From positions 186,001 through 250,000 of the forward strand of contig JAOTYL010000002.1 in assembly GCA_029861865.1 (NCBI GenBank): a stretch of 64,000 nt of DNA, read 5' to 3'. Shown here in pieces: positions 23,571 to 37,963 of this stretch. The notes under the pieces were generated by a model, which saw only the letters and a program-made list of their open reading frames with translations, was not told the DNA's origin and did no database searches. The DNA comes from Myxococcales bacterium. GTDB taxonomy: Bacteria; Myxococcota_A; Polyangia; Polyangiales; Houyiibacteriaceae. The number at the start of each line of letters is the position of its first letter. The first letter of the stretch is position 1. The position numbers and the translations under genes were made by a program.

Positions 23571-24709
23571 CGTGCCCCGAGTCCTGTGTGGAGCTCGTCG
23601 ACGCGCGGGCGAAGGGAGGGGTCGACGAAGTCGTTGGTGTCGAGATGCAAGGGATAGATCGGCAACCGAGGTTGGAGGTCGAAGCCTGCCGCATCGCAGA
23701 CTTCGGAAAGCTTCTCGAGGTGCGGCCACGGATGCAGAGGATTGATGTAGTCCGGGCTCACCGGTGAAATCCCGCCGAAGTCGTTGATCCCTGCGTCGAT
23801 CAAGGCCTTGGTCGACGCCGGGCTAAGGTTCGGGGGGGCTTGCACGCTGACATCGTCATCCAAGATGAGTCGGGCCAACGCCACTGCGACGGCCAAATCA
23901 TCCTCTGTAGGCTCGGCCACCGCGCCCATCGGAGTCGAGGGGTGAGCCCGAAAGTTCTGAACGATCACCTCTTGGATGTGCCCGTATTGGCGATGGATGC
24001 TCCGAATTGTCAGCAGCGTGGCAACTCGTTCTTCGAGCGTTTCGCCGATCCCGATCAGCAGTCCCGAAGTGAAGGGAATCCGAAGCTCGCCGGCTTCCCG
24101 TGTCATCTGAATGCGCTTCACCGGACGCTTGTCGGGCGCCTTGTGGTGCGGCATCCCTTTTTCGCACAATCGTTCACTCACCGTCTCGAGCATCAGACCG
24201 AGGCTCACGTTGACCGGACGCAACGTGATCATGTCTTCGCGCGAAAGTATGCCCGCATTGGTGTGGGGTAGAAGCCCTTCGGCCAATGCCCGCTCCCCAG
24301 CCCATCGAAGGTAGGCGACCGTGCTCTCGTGACCCCACGAATGCAGCAAGGCTCGGTACTGCCGAAAACCCGTCTCCGGGGTATCGCCAAGACAGAACAA
24401 GGCTTCCACGCAGCCTTGCTCACGTGCACGAGAGAGCCATGCGCGGATTTCCGCTGGGCTCATCGTCCACTCGCCAGGGTCGCCCGGTGACCGTCGAAAC
24501 GAGCAATAGTCGCACCGGTTCCGGCACAGATTGGTGATCGGCAAGAACACCTTGGGCGAGAAGGTCAGCGTCCTGCCCCACGCTTGGTCACGACGCTCCC
24601 GAGCTGCCTCGCACAACGCGTGGGTATCGAGACCAGCCAGTCGGCTTGCGTCCTGGTCGGCAACAGGCGCGGCAGCCGCCTCTGCCAAAATCCGAAGCTC
24701 CGGACTCAT
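23567..24709 (-). CDS. cofG: Fo synthase subunit 1 (radical SAM)
   Basis: 380 residues from ATG 24709, overlapping the LLM stop (ATGA). CRNRCDYCSFRR (CxxxCxxC) at about residue 63, LFCLGDTPE, HTNAGILSRED, MLETVSERL, TSGLLIGIGE, QEVIVQNFRAHP and INDFGGISPVSPDYINP are CofG hallmarks. Order LLM-cofG-cofH in one overlapping operon. Separate cofG and cofH genes rather than the fused actinobacterial fbiC. Confidence 0.94.
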   Translation of the reverse strand: MSPELRILAEAAAAPVADQDASRLAGLDTHALCEAARERRDQAWGRTLTFSPKVFLPITNLCRNRCDYCSFRRSPGDPGEWTMSPAEIRAWLSRAREQGCVEALFCLGDTPETGFRQYRALLHSWGHESTVAYLRWAGERALAEGLLPHTNAGILSREDMITLRPVNVSLGLMLETVSERLCEKGMPHHKAPDKRPVKRIQMTREAGELRIPFTSGLLIGIGETLEERVATLLTIRSIHRQYGHIQEVIVQNFRAHPSTPMGAVAEPTEDDLAVAVALARLILDDDVSVQAPPNLSPASTKALIDAGINDFGGISPVSPDYINPLHPWPHLEKLSEVCDAAGFDLQPRLPIYPLHLDTNDFVDPSLRPRVDELHTGLGAR

Positions 24710-25581
24710 CGCATCTTGCCGATAACGTCGTCCGCGAAACGTTTCAAGCCGTCGATGCGTCCCTGCAGGGTCCCGCCCTGCATTGGCGTCCCATACATCA
24801 GCCACGGAACGGTGATGATATCGGTGGCCCCCTGGTCTTCGAGCCGTTTGAAGCCATCGGCGTCCCACGTGTCGGTGACGACCGCCTGATACTCCATCGG
24901 GAGGTGAGCGCGGCCGTATTCCTTGCGATATTCCTCGATCTGACGAATCAGCGCGATGAACTCCTTGGAGGTAAGCATCGCCGAAGACCAGCCATCGCCG
25001 TACTTCGCCGCCCGCCTCAGCCCGGGCTTGCTGTGCCCTCCGATGTAAATCGGAACCGGCTTGGTCGGCGCTGGGCTCATTTGAATCTTGCCAAAGTCGT
25101 AGTGCTCGCCGTGGTACTCGACCATTTCGCCGGTCCAAATCAGGCGGAGGATCTCGAGACATTCGTCCATACGCTTGCCGCGCGTCTCGAAGTCGGTCCC
25201 ACACCACTTGAACTCCTCGGGAAGCCAACCGAGCCCCGCGCCGAAGCCGAAGCGATTGTTGGAGATGGCGGCGAGCGAGGCGACCTGCTTGGCGACGAGC
25301 ACCGGGTGGCGCACCGGCAACTTCACGACGCTCGTATAGAAGAACAGCGTCTTGGTCGCGGCTGCCATCGCGGCTGCACCGATGAGAGGTTCGATCCACG
25401 GAGTCTCCGGGCCCCACATCCGGCTCCCGTCCTGCGTGTAGGGGTATGGCTTGCTGACCTCTTCCGAAAAGAAGATCGAGTCCGGCAGAACGATCGCGTG
25501 ATATCCGAGCTTCTCGGCCTCCTGCGCGACGGGAACGTAGTCCTCGGGGGGAGCCATGGCGATCGAAGCGCTGAATTTCAT
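24706..25581 (-). CDS. LLM-class F420-dependent oxidoreductase
   Basis: 291-residue luciferase-like TIM-barrel protein: MKFSASIAMAPPEDY, GYHAIVLPDSIFFSE, YTSVVKLPVRHPVLVAKQVASLA, GAGLGWLPEEFK, PIYIGGHSKPGLRRAAKYGDGW. Members of this group use F420H2 for reductions of unsaturated compounds. Its stop overlaps cofG, so the enzyme is made together with its cofactor's chromophore. It is a different subgroup from the 16229 gene. Substrate unknown. Confidence 0.88.
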   Translation of the reverse strand: MKFSASIAMAPPEDYVPVAQEAEKLGYHAIVLPDSIFFSEEVSKPYPYTQDGSRMWGPETPWIEPLIGAAAMAAATKTLFFYTSVVKLPVRHPVLVAKQVASLAAISNNRFGFGAGLGWLPEEFKWCGTDFETRGKRMDECLEILRLIWTGEMVEYHGEHYDFGKIQMSPAPTKPVPIYIGGHSKPGLRRAAKYGDGWSSAMLTSKEFIALIRQIEEYRKEYGRAHLPMEYQAVVTDTWDADGFKRLEDQGATDIITVPWLMYGTPMQGGTLQGRIDGLKRFADDVIGKMR

Positions 25582-25639
25582 CGGGCCAAGCCTAGCAGTC
25601 GGGGCTCACGAGTCGAGATGTCCCAAGCTTCTCCCCGCT

Positions 25640-26907
25640 CTACAATCGATCGCGCGGCACGCGGCTGCTGATGACTCGCATCACATTCAACCAAGCCACC
25701 ATCTTCGCGGCCAATAGTGGCTTTCCCGTGTTCATGAAGGCAACGCTGATGTCGCGCTCGGGATCGGCCCACCCGAGAACGTTGGTGAAGCCGAGGTGAC
25801 CGTACGCCTTGCCGGTCCGCGGACCATAGAACCCTATCGTCTTGTTTCCTAACATGAACCCCATCGAAAACGGCACCGGAAACATCAACACGCGATCGAC
25901 TTGCCCGGTGGTTTGCCGAAGCGTCGCCCGAATGACGGTCCGCTGCTCGAACACGCGCACGTCTTCGTAGGTTCCTCCACAAAGCAGTGTCTCGAAAAAT
26001 CGACAGATCTCTTCGGGGGTTGCGATGAGGTTTGCAGAGGGGATGACGGCGGTACGGAAACGAGGGTCGTTGCTGATTTCGACCAGCTCTCGCATGGAGG
26101 CGCCGAGCGCTTGCTGGATGAAGTTCTTGTGCGGCCACGTGGGAATCGGGCCGGTGAAAGCATCGATCGCCACCTGGTCGAGGAGCTCGGGCGCGACGCC
26201 ATAGTTGAAGTGCTTCATCCCAAGCGGCTCACGGATGGTTTGCGTCAGGAACTCGCGGATGTTTTCCCCGGTCACGCGGCGGATTACCTCTCCGAGGATG
26301 AATCCGCCGGTCACCGCGTGGTAGGCCTGAACGGTTCCGGGTCGGTACGTCGGCTCGAGGTCGCAGAACGACGCCACGATCTCGTCTGGCCGCCCCAAAA
26401 GGTCGAGGTCGATCGCCTCGCTTGGGGTTGCCGGAATGCCCGCACGATGGGTCAGGACATCACGGATCGTGATGTTGTGCTTCCGCTTCTTGGCGAACTC
26501 AGGAATGAAGGTCGCGACCGGCTCGTCGACGTGCAGCCTTTCCTGCTCGTGCAAAAGGTGAATCAACATCGCGGTTATGGATTTCGAGCCGGAGAAGAAA
26601 TTGTACAGCGTATCGGGCGTAGCTTTGACCAAAGGCGTACCTTCCGGATCCTGGGGGCTATTCCCACTCGCGTGCCCGATTGCGCGGTCGAGAATCACCT
26701 CCCCCCGGCGACGAATGCACAGTGCGAGTGAAGGGTGGAGGCCGAGGTTATAGTAGCGGACGACGGCCTGCCAGATCGCCTCCACGTCTTTAGCAGCAAG
26801 ACCCACACCCCGAGGATCCGTCTCACGGGGACTCTTGGTCGTGACCTCCTCTGGATCGAAGGGGGTGACCGTCACCGGAAGCAAGTCTCGGAGCCTCGGT
26901 CGCTGCA

Positions 26908-26908
<1 letters not shown>
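25640..26908 (-). CDS. Serine hydrolase of the class C beta-lactamase/esterase family
   Basis: 422 residues from GTG 26908, which shares one base with the metH stop (TAGTG). SGSK (SxxK nucleophile motif) near residue 107, LTHRAGIP, YHAVTGGF in the second-motif position, and HLGF near the C-terminus. No signal peptide, so probably a cytoplasmic EstB-like esterase or amidase rather than a secreted beta-lactamase. Coupling to metH is notable, but no functional link is evident. Confidence 0.85.
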
Positions 26909-30579
<3,671 letters not shown>

Positions 30580-30583
30580 CCGC

Positions 30584-31522
30584 TCAACTTTCGCCCTTGC
30601 GGGCCGACGCTGTAATAACCTGAAAATGAGGCTTGCGCCGTTCGCGCGACGTGACCTCGCATTGCTCGACATCGAGGCCCCGGAGAAGCCGCCTGATCTT
30701 TTTCGTGTCGAACCCTCTGTTGACGTGTCCGTAGCGCTCGACGATGTCGGCGTGCGAATGCGTTGCCAAGGTCACCAAGGCAATCCTTCCCTTGGCTCGA
30801 AGCACTCTAACCGCCTCGCGCACCGCGTTTTCGGGGCGCTCCGCGTAGGTCAGCACGTGAAAAAGGAGGACCGCATCGAAGCGATCATCGGCAAACGGAA
30901 GTGCGTGCATGTCGCCGGGGACGAAGCTCACATGCTCCTGACCGCGCAACCGTTTAGTGGCTGCGGCAAGCACTTTGTCACTTCGATCGAGGCCGACATA
31001 GCTCTTGGACCGCGGGGACAGCATTTGGGCGACCATGCCATCCCCACATCCGACGTCGAGCACGTCACCGAGGTCGAGCAGAGGCGTGATGCCCCGCGCA
31101 AACGCCTCCCAAGTGCGCCCAGGGGAGTAGTGATGTTCCATGCGGCCAGCGATCGTCTCCACCCAGGGGCCTTCTTTGTCGCGCGCAGCGAGCAACTCGG
31201 CGCGCCTTTCGCGGTCTCCATCGAGCACCGCATCGCGCAAGTCGGCACGCACTGCGGCCCACACGCGCCCCGCCCGTTTCGGCAGAGCTTCCTCTTGCAG
31301 GCGGTAGTATCGAAGGGACCCCTCACGCCGGTCTTGGAGCAAACCCGCATCGCGCAAGCGCCCGAGGTGGGTCGACACCCGCGACTGGCTGAGCTCGGTG
31401 ATCGCGGTCAGCTCTGCCACCGTAAGCTCGTGCCCGTCGAGCAAGGTCAACAAGCGAACACGGGTCGGGTCCGCCAGCGCGGACACGAGATCCACCGATT
31501 TTTGCAGGCCATCAACCATCAT
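30584..31522 (-). CDS. sahR: SahR-like ArsR-family regulator fused to a SAM-binding methyltransferase domain
   Basis: About 312 residues. N-terminal winged helix with [24 protein letters not shown] and [18 protein letters not shown], then a Rossmann methyltransferase domain with [36 protein letters not shown] and [17 protein letters not shown]. Known: SahR, an ArsR-type regulator with such a C-terminal domain, senses S-adenosylhomocysteine and controls methionine-cycle genes. Position directly upstream of metH fits. The start is uncertain: ATG 31522 or 31519; an ATG at 31552 would place the palindrome inside the coding region. Confidence 0.8.
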   Translation of the reverse strand: MMVDGLQKSVDLVSALADPTRVRLLTLLDGHELTVAELTAITELSQSRVSTHLGRLRDAGLLQDRREGSLRYYRLQEEALPKRAGRVWAAVRADLRDAVLDGDRERRAELLAARDKEGPWVETIAGRMEHHYSPGRTWEAFARGITPLLDLGDVLDVGCGDGMVAQMLSPRSKSYVGLDRSDKVLAAATKRLRGQEHVSFVPGDMHALPFADDRFDAVLLFHVLTYAERPENAVREAVRVLRAKGRIALVTLATHSHADIVERYGHVNRGFDTKKIRRLLRGLDVEQCEVTSRERRKPHFQVITASARKGES

Positions 31523-31525
31523 GAT

Positions 31526-31541
31526 ATCCGGATATCCGGAT
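31526..31541. promoter_or_regulatory. 16-bp palindrome ATCCGGATATCCGGAT at the start of the sahR-like gene
   Basis: Perfect palindrome made of two tandem ATCCGGAT units, abutting the minus-strand start codon at 31522. Length and symmetry suit an ArsR-family dimer site, suggesting autoregulation of the regulator-metH-hydrolase operon. A TTGACA (minus strand, 31565-31560) lies just upstream, but no convincing -10 box is seen. Confidence 0.55.
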
Positions 31542-31595
31542 GCCATGAGCATCAGCGATTGTCAACTCCACGTAATCCTGAGGGATTAATGTAAG

Positions 31596-32678
31596 ATGAT
31601 TCAGAGACTCGATGGATCGACGATGAACACCGATCGGCTGGCGTTTGGCACCGCTTGGGTGCGTTTTCTGTTCGCGGCGTGCGGGATTTGGATCGTTCCG
31701 CTCGTCTACCCTCCGATCGAGGCGCATCTCTGGGTGTTCATCGCCTACGCGGGTGTCGCATTGGTGGAGCAGTTCCTGATCTGGCGGGACATCGGTGGGG
31801 CATGGCGACCGTTCCTCGGTGGGATCCTCGATATGGCCCTGCTCACCTTCATCGTCCAGCGCGTCGGCTCCTCGCGCACGATGATCGTTGCCCTCTATTT
31901 CGTAGCGGGGGTAGTGAATTCCCTGGTGGTGACCCCACGCATGGGACTGCTCCTCTCCGCAATTGGCGCGTCCATGTACTCGGGAGTCGTAGCCATGGAG
32001 GTCAAAGGGATACTCCCCTACGCGCCCGACGGACCGGAGTGGCTCCAGAGCAAGGGTCCCGACTACCTCCAGGGGGTGCTCCAAGCAAGCCTAGTCACCC
32101 TGCTCTTGATGTTCGCGACCGCGATCGTCGCCATCCTCATCCATCGCATCAACCAACGCGAGACCCAGCTAGTGGTTGCAAACGAGCGGCTCGCCGAGCT
32201 GTCGCGTCAGGATCCTCTGACCAAGCTTTGGAACCGCCGGCATATCCTCACTCACATCGAGCAAGGATTGGCATGGTTGAATCGCGGTCGTCCGATGGCC
32301 GTCGTCATGATCGACCTCGATCAATTCAAGCGGGTGAACGACGAGCATGGACACCTCGAGGGCGATCGTTTGCTTCAGCATGTGGCTGACTCGCTCCGGC
32401 GGTCCACCCGCGAAGTCGATGTTGCGGGTCGATACGGCGGCGATGAGTTCGTGGTCGTGCTGGCTGACACCAACCAGGAAGAAGGTCGAGTGGCAGGCAA
32501 TCGGTTCGTCACGGCCATCCGCGAGGTTGGAACGAAGTTTGACCCTGCAAATCCAGTCACCGCAAGCGCGGGGCTCAGCATCGCGCGGCCTGGGGATACC
32601 ATCGCATCGGTTCTCAAGCGCGCCGACGATTTTGCATTTGCCGCAAAAGGTAAAGGCGGTAATCGTCTATGTGGCTGA
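31596..32678 (+). CDS. Membrane diguanylate cyclase (GGDEF)
   Basis: 360 residues. About six hydrophobic segments in residues 15-190 form an unassigned membrane sensor, then a GGDEF domain with DPLTKLWNRRH, DLDQFKRVNDEHGH and RYGGDEF near residue 281. REVD precedes GGDEF by five residues, so the RxxD product-inhibition site is intact and the enzyme should be active and feedback-controlled. Makes cyclic di-GMP. ATG at 31596 with GGGA somewhat far upstream; ATG 31623 is an alternative. Confidence 0.9.
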   Translation: MIQRLDGSTMNTDRLAFGTAWVRFLFAACGIWIVPLVYPPIEAHLWVFIAYAGVALVEQFLIWRDIGGAWRPFLGGILDMALLTFIVQRVGSSRTMIVALYFVAGVVNSLVVTPRMGLLLSAIGASMYSGVVAMEVKGILPYAPDGPEWLQSKGPDYLQGVLQASLVTLLLMFATAIVAILIHRINQRETQLVVANERLAELSRQDPLTKLWNRRHILTHIEQGLAWLNRGRPMAVVMIDLDQFKRVNDEHGHLEGDRLLQHVADSLRRSTREVDVAGRYGGDEFVVVLADTNQEEGRVAGNRFVTAIREVGTKFDPANPVTASAGLSIARPGDTIASVLKRADDFAFAAKGKGGNRLCG

Positions 32679-32681
32679 ACG

Positions 32682-33518
32682 ATGGCTGAACGAGTTTTGA
32701 TCGCAGGTTGTGGTGGCGTAGGAAACGCGCTTGGAGCCCGACTGCTCGCCGACGGATGCGAGGTATGGGGCATCCGGCGCAATGTGTCGGCGCTGGCCGC
32801 AGGCATCCATCCCTGGCCAGTCGATCTGACCGATCCCGACAGTTTCCGATCGCCGCCCACCCAGTTCGATTACGTCTTCTATACGGCCAGCGCAGACCGA
32901 CGAGATGAGAGCAGCTATCGCGCGGCTTATGTAGGCGGCCTTCGTGACCTGCTCCAAGCCCTCGGAGCGGCGGGCTCCCCGATGAAGCGCGTCTTTTTCA
33001 CGTCGAGCACGGCCGTCTACGGGCAGAGGAACGGAGAATGGGTCGACGAACGATCCGTCACCGAGCCAGCACGCTTCAATGGACACATCTTGTTGGAGGC
33101 GGAGTCGATCGTCAGAGCGTTGGACTTTGGCGTAGCGGTGCGCTTGTCGGGAATCTATGGACCTGGGCGCGCGCGGCTGATCAGGAAAGTCTGGACTAAG
33201 GAGGCGCAAGCGACCGATAGCTGGACCAACCGCATCCACGTCGAAGACTGCGGCGCGGTGCTCCATCACCTGATGCGACTCGACACGCCCGCCAACTTGT
33301 ATTTGGGCTCCGATGATGCGCCCGCAACGACGGCCGAGGTGGTCACCTGGATGAGCGAGCAGCTCGGCGTCGCTGCCCCGCCCACGGCCGACGCGCCAAG
33401 CTCCAACAAGCGCTGCCGCAACACGCTCCTTCGGGATACGGGGTACCAATTCGTCTACCCAACCTTCCGCGAAGGCTACGCCCCGATCATCAAAGACTTC
33501 CTACAAAACCCGCGCTAG
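32682..33518 (+). CDS. Atypical NAD(P)-binding SDR (YeeZ-like)
   Basis: 278-residue Rossmann protein: [21 protein letters not shown] (residues 5-25), [44 protein letters not shown]. At the YxxxK position the sequence reads HILLE with no tyrosine or lysine, like other YeeZ-type atypical SDRs. Starts 3 bp after the cyclase stop, probably cotranscribed. Function unknown; it ends in a 4-bp overlap with the convergent parvulin gene. Confidence 0.8.
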   Translation: MAERVLIAGCGGVGNALGARLLADGCEVWGIRRNVSALAAGIHPWPVDLTDPDSFRSPPTQFDYVFYTASADRRDESSYRAAYVGGLRDLLQALGAAGSPMKRVFFTSSTAVYGQRNGEWVDERSVTEPARFNGHILLEAESIVRALDFGVAVRLSGIYGPGRARLIRKVWTKEAQATDSWTNRIHVEDCGAVLHHLMRLDTPANLYLGSDDAPATTAEVVTWMSEQLGVAAPPTADAPSSNKRCRNTLLRDTGYQFVYPTFREGYAPIIKDFLQNPR

Positions 33519-33835
33519 CCCGTGCGGTGAATGATGTGGTAGCCAAACGGCGTCTCGACGACCGGACTCGTGTCGCCCACACCGAGACCGAACGCGGCTT
33601 CCTCGAACGCCTTGACCATCTGGCCACGCCCAAACGACCCGAGGTCGCCGCCCGCGGCTGCGGAACCACAATCGGAGTGCTCGCGCGCGAGTGCTGCGAA
33701 GTCAGCGCCGTCTTGGAGTTGCTTTTCGATGGCCGCAATCTGCGTTTGGGCCTCGGCCTGACTGCGGGTTGCCGACGAACGTTCCGAGCCAGCGTACATC
33801 AGAAGGATGTGAGAGGCGCTGATTTGATCTGCCAT
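33515..33835 (-). CDS. Parvulin-type peptidyl-prolyl isomerase
   Basis: 106-residue single-domain rotamase: ASHILLMY at residues 7-14, [42 protein letters not shown], then [12 protein letters not shown], the canonical PpiC/parvulin core. No signal peptide, so cytoplasmic. It has its own 56-bp upstream gap from menE. Housekeeping protein-folding catalyst. Confidence 0.93.
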   Translation of the reverse strand: MADQISASHILLMYAGSERSSATRSQAEAQTQIAAIEKQLQDGADFAALAREHSDCGSAAAGGDLGSFGRGQMVKAFEEAAFGLGVGDTSPVVETPFGYHIIHRTG

Positions 33836-33891
33836 GATGGGACCCCCTTTGAGGGCTGGACCCTACCAGAAAATTTTGGAGAACCGAGGCC

Positions 33892-35274
33892 CTAAATCGG
33901 CTTGAGCGCGTCTTGGCACAGCTCTTTCACCCTGCTCCGATCGATCTTGCCCGACCGATCTAGCGGTAGCGAGGATAGAATGCGGATCCGCTTCGGACGC
34001 TTGTAAGACGCTAGTGCCGCGGCAAGGCGTTGGCCGAGCGCGGCGCGGTCAAACGCCGACTGGTCGACTACGATTCCGGCAACGACCTCTTCCCCCCACT
34101 CGTCGTGGGGTAACGAAAAAACGCACGCCGCGGTCACGCCGGCGGTCGACTCGAGGATCGCTTCCACCTCGCGGGGGGCTACGTTTTCCCCTCCGGTCAC
34201 GATCATGTCATCGATCCTTCCCTTCACGACGAGCTGTCCGTCAGCGCGGAGCTCGCCGGCGTCGCCTGTGCGGAGCCAACGGTCGGCGGTCCAGGTTGAG
34301 TCGTCGTCGTCTTTGCCGACGTAACCGTCCATGAGCATGGGACCTGACACTTGAATCTCTCCGTCATCGATTCGGAGCTTCACGCCTTTGAGTGGCGCGC
34401 CCGAACCCGGCTGGCCAGCTTGATCTGGACGCTGCGTCGTCACCTGTGAGCACGCTTCGGTGCAGCCATAAGTGCCCAAGACCGGAATGCCTCGGTCGTG
34501 CGCTTCTCGTCGAAGAGTCTCGGGAAAGGACGCCCCGCCAACCAGCACTGCCCGAAGCGCGGCAGCTGGCTTCCAAAGAGGCTCATCAAAGGCCGCGAGC
34601 CGACGAAGCATGGTAGGGACGACGCTCAACAGAGTCACCTCGTGGACGTCCAAAGCCTCGATCACCTGTGCAGCGTCAAACGGTCCCGGGCTGAGCACGA
34701 CGCAGCGCCTCGCGATCAAGGACCGAGTCAGGATCGAAAGGCCGCCAACGTGCGCTGGTGGCATCGAAAGAAGCCAGCGGTCGTTCGGAGTCCACCCGAG
34801 GTTGGCTGCATGCGCGTCGTGCGAGGCGACAAACGCACGCCGTGACAGGATCGCCCCGCGTGGGGCTCCCCTCGTTCCCGAGGTGTACACCACAGCGAGA
34901 CAGCGCTCGGGCGGGACGGGCTCCAAGTCCGAGACCTCGACGACCGCGTCTCGCGGTACAGGCTCGTCGATGACGTAGACAGGGTGGGTCTCGTCGAGGA
35001 TCGTCCCGCGCTCGCCGTCGGTCAGACGCGGGTGCAGCAAGACCACCGGGCAACCGAGCTCGAAGAGCGCGAAGAGCCAGATGATCGAGTCGAGATCGAC
35101 GCTCGGAGACAGAGCCACCCGATCACCGACTCTCAGACGACGATGCCGCAGGATTGCAATCGCCTGTCGGACGCGGTCGGCGACCTCCGCATACGACCAC
35201 ACGCGCCCCTCGACCACGAGGCAGTCGCGCGTTGGATGCTCCCGCGCCGCATGGAGCACACTGAGCTCACGCAT
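33892..35274 (-). CDS. menE: o-Succinylbenzoate-CoA ligase
   Basis: 460-residue adenylate-forming ligase; ATG 35274 overlaps menC by 8 bp. P-loop YTSGTRGAPRG near residue 145 (the usual lysine is arginine), SMPPAHVGGLSIL, VGGASFPE, YGCTEACSQVTT, RTGDAGEL, TGGENVAPREVE and SGKIDR. Converts OSB to OSB-CoA. Last gene of the men operon. The call rests on position after menC together with family fit. Confidence 0.9.
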   Translation of the reverse strand: MRELSVLHAAREHPTRDCLVVEGRVWSYAEVADRVRQAIAILRHRRLRVGDRVALSPSVDLDSIIWLFALFELGCPVVLLHPRLTDGERGTILDETHPVYVIDEPVPRDAVVEVSDLEPVPPERCLAVVYTSGTRGAPRGAILSRRAFVASHDAHAANLGWTPNDRWLLSMPPAHVGGLSILTRSLIARRCVVLSPGPFDAAQVIEALDVHEVTLLSVVPTMLRRLAAFDEPLWKPAAALRAVLVGGASFPETLRREAHDRGIPVLGTYGCTEACSQVTTQRPDQAGQPGSGAPLKGVKLRIDDGEIQVSGPMLMDGYVGKDDDDSTWTADRWLRTGDAGELRADGQLVVKGRIDDMIVTGGENVAPREVEAILESTAGVTAACVFSLPHDEWGEEVVAGIVVDQSAFDRAALGQRLAAALASYKRPKRIRILSSLPLDRSGKIDRSRVKELCQDALKPI

Positions 35275-36337
35275 CGGCAGACTCCTCGAATTCGAGTCCG
35301 AGCCCCTGCACGGTGTGCGGGCAAAGCTTCCGACCTCGAATCGCGGCGATGTGATGACGAGGCCAGAGGTCGAGAGCCGGGTGTGAGCCCAGGCCGGCGG
35401 CAAGCTCGGTCTGGAGCGCAAGCCCGAGCTCTGCGGCGGCGGCTCTCGCTATCGGACCGTCGAAGGTGTGAGACAACACGGGCTGCACACCATGCTCCCT
35501 GGCGATCTTTGCGAGATCGAGCGCTGCAGTCACTCCACCGAGGACGGCGGGCTTGATCACGACCGCATGAATGTGACCCCCTCCGAGTAGTCGCCGCGAC
35601 ATCGATTCGTCTCGCAGGGTTTCGTCGAGCGCGAACGGAAGCGGAAGAGAGACCGCCTCGGGCCAGCCCCGGAGGGCCACAGGTTCCTCGATCAACTCGA
35701 GCCCCAGAAGCTCCAAAGCTGTTGTGTGTCGCCGGAGATCGACGATGTCGATCCGGCCGTTCGCGTCGAGCCGTATCGCCAATCCGGGATGCCGGCTGCG
35801 AACGGTTTGGAGAGCCGCAACCTCTTGGTCGAGCGCAGCACCGATCTTGAGCTTCAAATGGGTGGCTCCATCCTCGCACAGGCGATCGACATGGTCGGGC
35901 CATCGCGCTGGGTTCGCCTCGAGAACGAGGTCGGCGATCGGAATCGCCCGCAATGGACCCGAGTTGAGAAGCCTGTGGACCGGCTCGCCCCGTACCTTGC
36001 CCAACCAATCGAGTAGCGCCGATTCCAACGCGAAGCGCGCAGACGGACGCTCGCTGAGCTGCACCTCGGGTACCGAATCGAGCAACGCACGTGGCCCGAG
36101 CGAGGCGTCGACCTCGATCGGCGCGTCGATGAGGTCGTGAAGCTCCTCGGCGGCATCATCGATCGACTCAGGCGAGTAGCCAGGAAGAGGCGAAGCTTCG
36201 CCGACCCCGGCGGTCTCGTCCTCGCTGGTGAGCGTTAGAACGACGAAACTTCGTTCGGCAAGACCGGCAGCCGCGCCCACGAGCGTCTTCGGTAAACGGC
36301 CTTTGATGACGTCGACCCGCGCATGCAGCCGGGTCAC
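35267..36337 (-). CDS. menC: o-Succinylbenzoate synthase
   Basis: 356-residue enolase-superfamily enzyme: [13 protein letters not shown] near residue 46, HLKLKIGA (KxK base), [31 protein letters not shown] and [13 protein letters not shown], matching the metal ligands (D, E, D) and catalytic lysines of MenC. Dehydrates SHCHC to OSB. GTG start at 36337 overlaps the menA stop (GTGA). Confidence 0.93.
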   Translation of the reverse strand: MTRLHARVDVIKGRLPKTLVGAAAGLAERSFVVLTLTSEDETAGVGEASPLPGYSPESIDDAAEELHDLIDAPIEVDASLGPRALLDSVPEVQLSERPSARFALESALLDWLGKVRGEPVHRLLNSGPLRAIPIADLVLEANPARWPDHVDRLCEDGATHLKLKIGAALDQEVAALQTVRSRHPGLAIRLDANGRIDIVDLRRHTTALELLGLELIEEPVALRGWPEAVSLPLPFALDETLRDESMSRRLLGGGHIHAVVIKPAVLGGVTAALDLAKIAREHGVQPVLSHTFDGPIARAAAAELGLALQTELAAGLGSHPALDLWPRHHIAAIRGRKLCPHTVQGLGLEFEESADA

Positions 36338-37224
36338 GGCACGAGCCCAATCGTCAACAGAACACCAAACACGGAAAGAAGCTTTGCGGTCCCGGCGAGG
36401 GTGCGGTTCAGCGCGACGCCACGACCGCGGGCCAAGGACCGAGCCAAATCAAGAGCCCAAGGCACGGTTAGGAACGGAAGGTACACCCAGCCCGTGGTCG
36501 ACCCGACGACCCACAGAACGATCAGGCTCATGTAGGCGACGACCAACAGCACGATGTATTCCCTGACTCCGCTCTTCTTTCCAAAGCGGACGACCATGGT
36601 GCGTTTGCCGGCACGTGCATCCCCCTCGAAGTCGCGCACGTTGTTCACGACGAGTATCGCCGTCGCCAAGGCCCCCATCGGAACCGAAGCCACCCACGCA
36701 ATGTCGGGAACGTATCCAGTCTGAACGAATGCGGTCCCACAAACCGCGACGAAACCAAAAAAGGCCATGACGAAGATATCGCCGAGGCCTTTATAGGCGA
36801 GTGGAAACGGACCGCCGGTGTACGCGAGGCCCGCGACGATCGACGATAAGCCGATCACGATTACCGGTGTTCCTGCCACATGGGTGAGGTAGATTCCCAC
36901 CGCAACCGCCAACAGGAGCGTGAGCGTGATCCCCCTACGAAGCTCGGCCACGGTGAGCAGCCCCGCCTGAGCGGCACGGATGGGTCCGAGGCGTTTTTCG
37001 TCGTCTGCGCCCTTTTCAAAGTCGAAGAGGTCATTGGCAAAGTTCGTCGCAATTTGGATCAGAAACGCGGCCACTAACGCCGCCAGCGCCGCATCCCAGC
37101 GGAATCCACCGACGCGCAGGGCGCACGCGGTCCCGACCGCCACGGGCGCAAACGCGGCGGTGAGAGTCGCCGGCCGGGCAGCGAGCGCCCATGCACGTGC
37201 AGAGCCCGGAGTTACCTTAGCCAT
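36334..37224 (-). CDS. menA: 1,4-Dihydroxy-2-naphthoate polyprenyltransferase
   Basis: 296-residue UbiA-family membrane protein with about eight to nine hydrophobic segments. [21 protein letters not shown] (first aspartate motif, near residue 62) and [18 protein letters not shown] (second) are conserved prenyl-diphosphate/Mg2+ sites. Attaches the polyprenyl chain to DHNA in the cytoplasmic membrane. Overlaps menH by 8 bp. Confidence 0.94.
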   Translation of the reverse strand: MAKVTPGSARAWALAARPATLTAAFAPVAVGTACALRVGGFRWDAALAALVAAFLIQIATNFANDLFDFEKGADDEKRLGPIRAAQAGLLTVAELRRGITLTLLLAVAVGIYLTHVAGTPVIVIGLSSIVAGLAYTGGPFPLAYKGLGDIFVMAFFGFVAVCGTAFVQTGYVPDIAWVASVPMGALATAILVVNNVRDFEGDARAGKRTMVVRFGKKSGVREYIVLLVVAYMSLIVLWVVGSTTGWVYLPFLTVPWALDLARSLARGRGVALNRTLAGTAKLLSVFGVLLTIGLVP

Positions 37225-37963
37225 GTATTCGTTGCTCCATGGTCTTCAACGCCATCGCCATCGCCTCCGACGCCTCCAACACGACATTGTGCCCCACCCC
37301 TTCGACGATCTGCGGCAAATGAGCCTCCGAGGAAAGATTCTGCGCAATCGTCGCAAACTTGGTGTCGCGCGCGCCAGCCACGAGCGTGATCGGAATCTCG
37401 AGCGATGAGAGCGCCGCTCCAAAGCTCGGCATTTCGGCGAGACCGAGGACCTCGAGACACGCGGCAAGGCCCTCGGCATCGTGGCTGAGCCGTATTTGCC
37501 GCTGTGCGCCGAGAGTCGCCGCGGGCAGGCCTCGCTGGCTTGTAAACAGCGGCTGATCTTCCCACGCATCGACAAACGCGACCAGACCTCTCCGGCGAAG
37601 GTCACGAGCTCTCTTGGCATCGGCGGCACGCCGCGCAGCTCTCGCTTCAACATCGTCGAGCCCGGGGTGGACACCGACCAGAATCGCTCCTTCAAAGAGG
37701 TCTGATCCACTTACCAGCATTCCTAACGCGACCCTTGCTCCCATCGAATAGCCGCACAGGTATCGGGGCGGTGTCATCGTGGTCGCGATCGCCAGCAGAC
37801 GACTCACCTCTTCTTCGAACGATGCGACCCGCTTGCCCTTCCAATCGCCGCCGTGACCCATCAACAAGGGCGCGGAGGGCTCGTCCGGCAACTTAGAGGC
37901 CGCCAGGACTCGCTCCCAGCTTCGCGGCGACCCCATGAAGCCGTGGAGGAGCATCCACATCAA
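37217..37963 (-). CDS. menH: SHCHC synthase-like alpha/beta hydrolase
   Basis: 248-residue alpha/beta hydrolase: [13 protein letters not shown] near the start, [13 protein letters not shown] (nucleophile elbow, Ser near residue 93), [10 protein letters not shown] (Asp) and GVGHNVVLE (His) give a complete triad. Position after menD (ATGA-type overlap) and ahead of menA identifies it as the MenH step, elimination of pyruvate from SEPHCHC. Family is broad, so context carries the call. Confidence 0.88.
   Translation of the reverse strand: MMWMLLHGFMGSPRSWERVLAASKLPDEPSAPLLMGHGGDWKGKRVASFEEEVSRLLAIATTMTPPRYLCGYSMGARVALGMLVSGSDLFEGAILVGVHPGLDDVEARAARRAADAKRARDLRRRGLVAFVDAWEDQPLFTSQRGLPAATLGAQRQIRLSHDAEGLAACLEVLGLAEMPSFGAALSSLEIPITLVAGARDTKFATIAQNLSSEAHLPQIVEGVGHNVVLEASEAMAMALKTMEQRIHG

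Noticed and set aside
24736-24745. GAAACGTTTC palindrome
   Set aside because: No two-base spacer, so it does not fit the KstR consensus, and it lies inside the coding region of the LLM oxidoreductase.
25640-25710. Frameshift or truncation at the end of the serine hydrolase
   Set aside because: The protein reads through to a normal stop and has all three active-site motifs in order.
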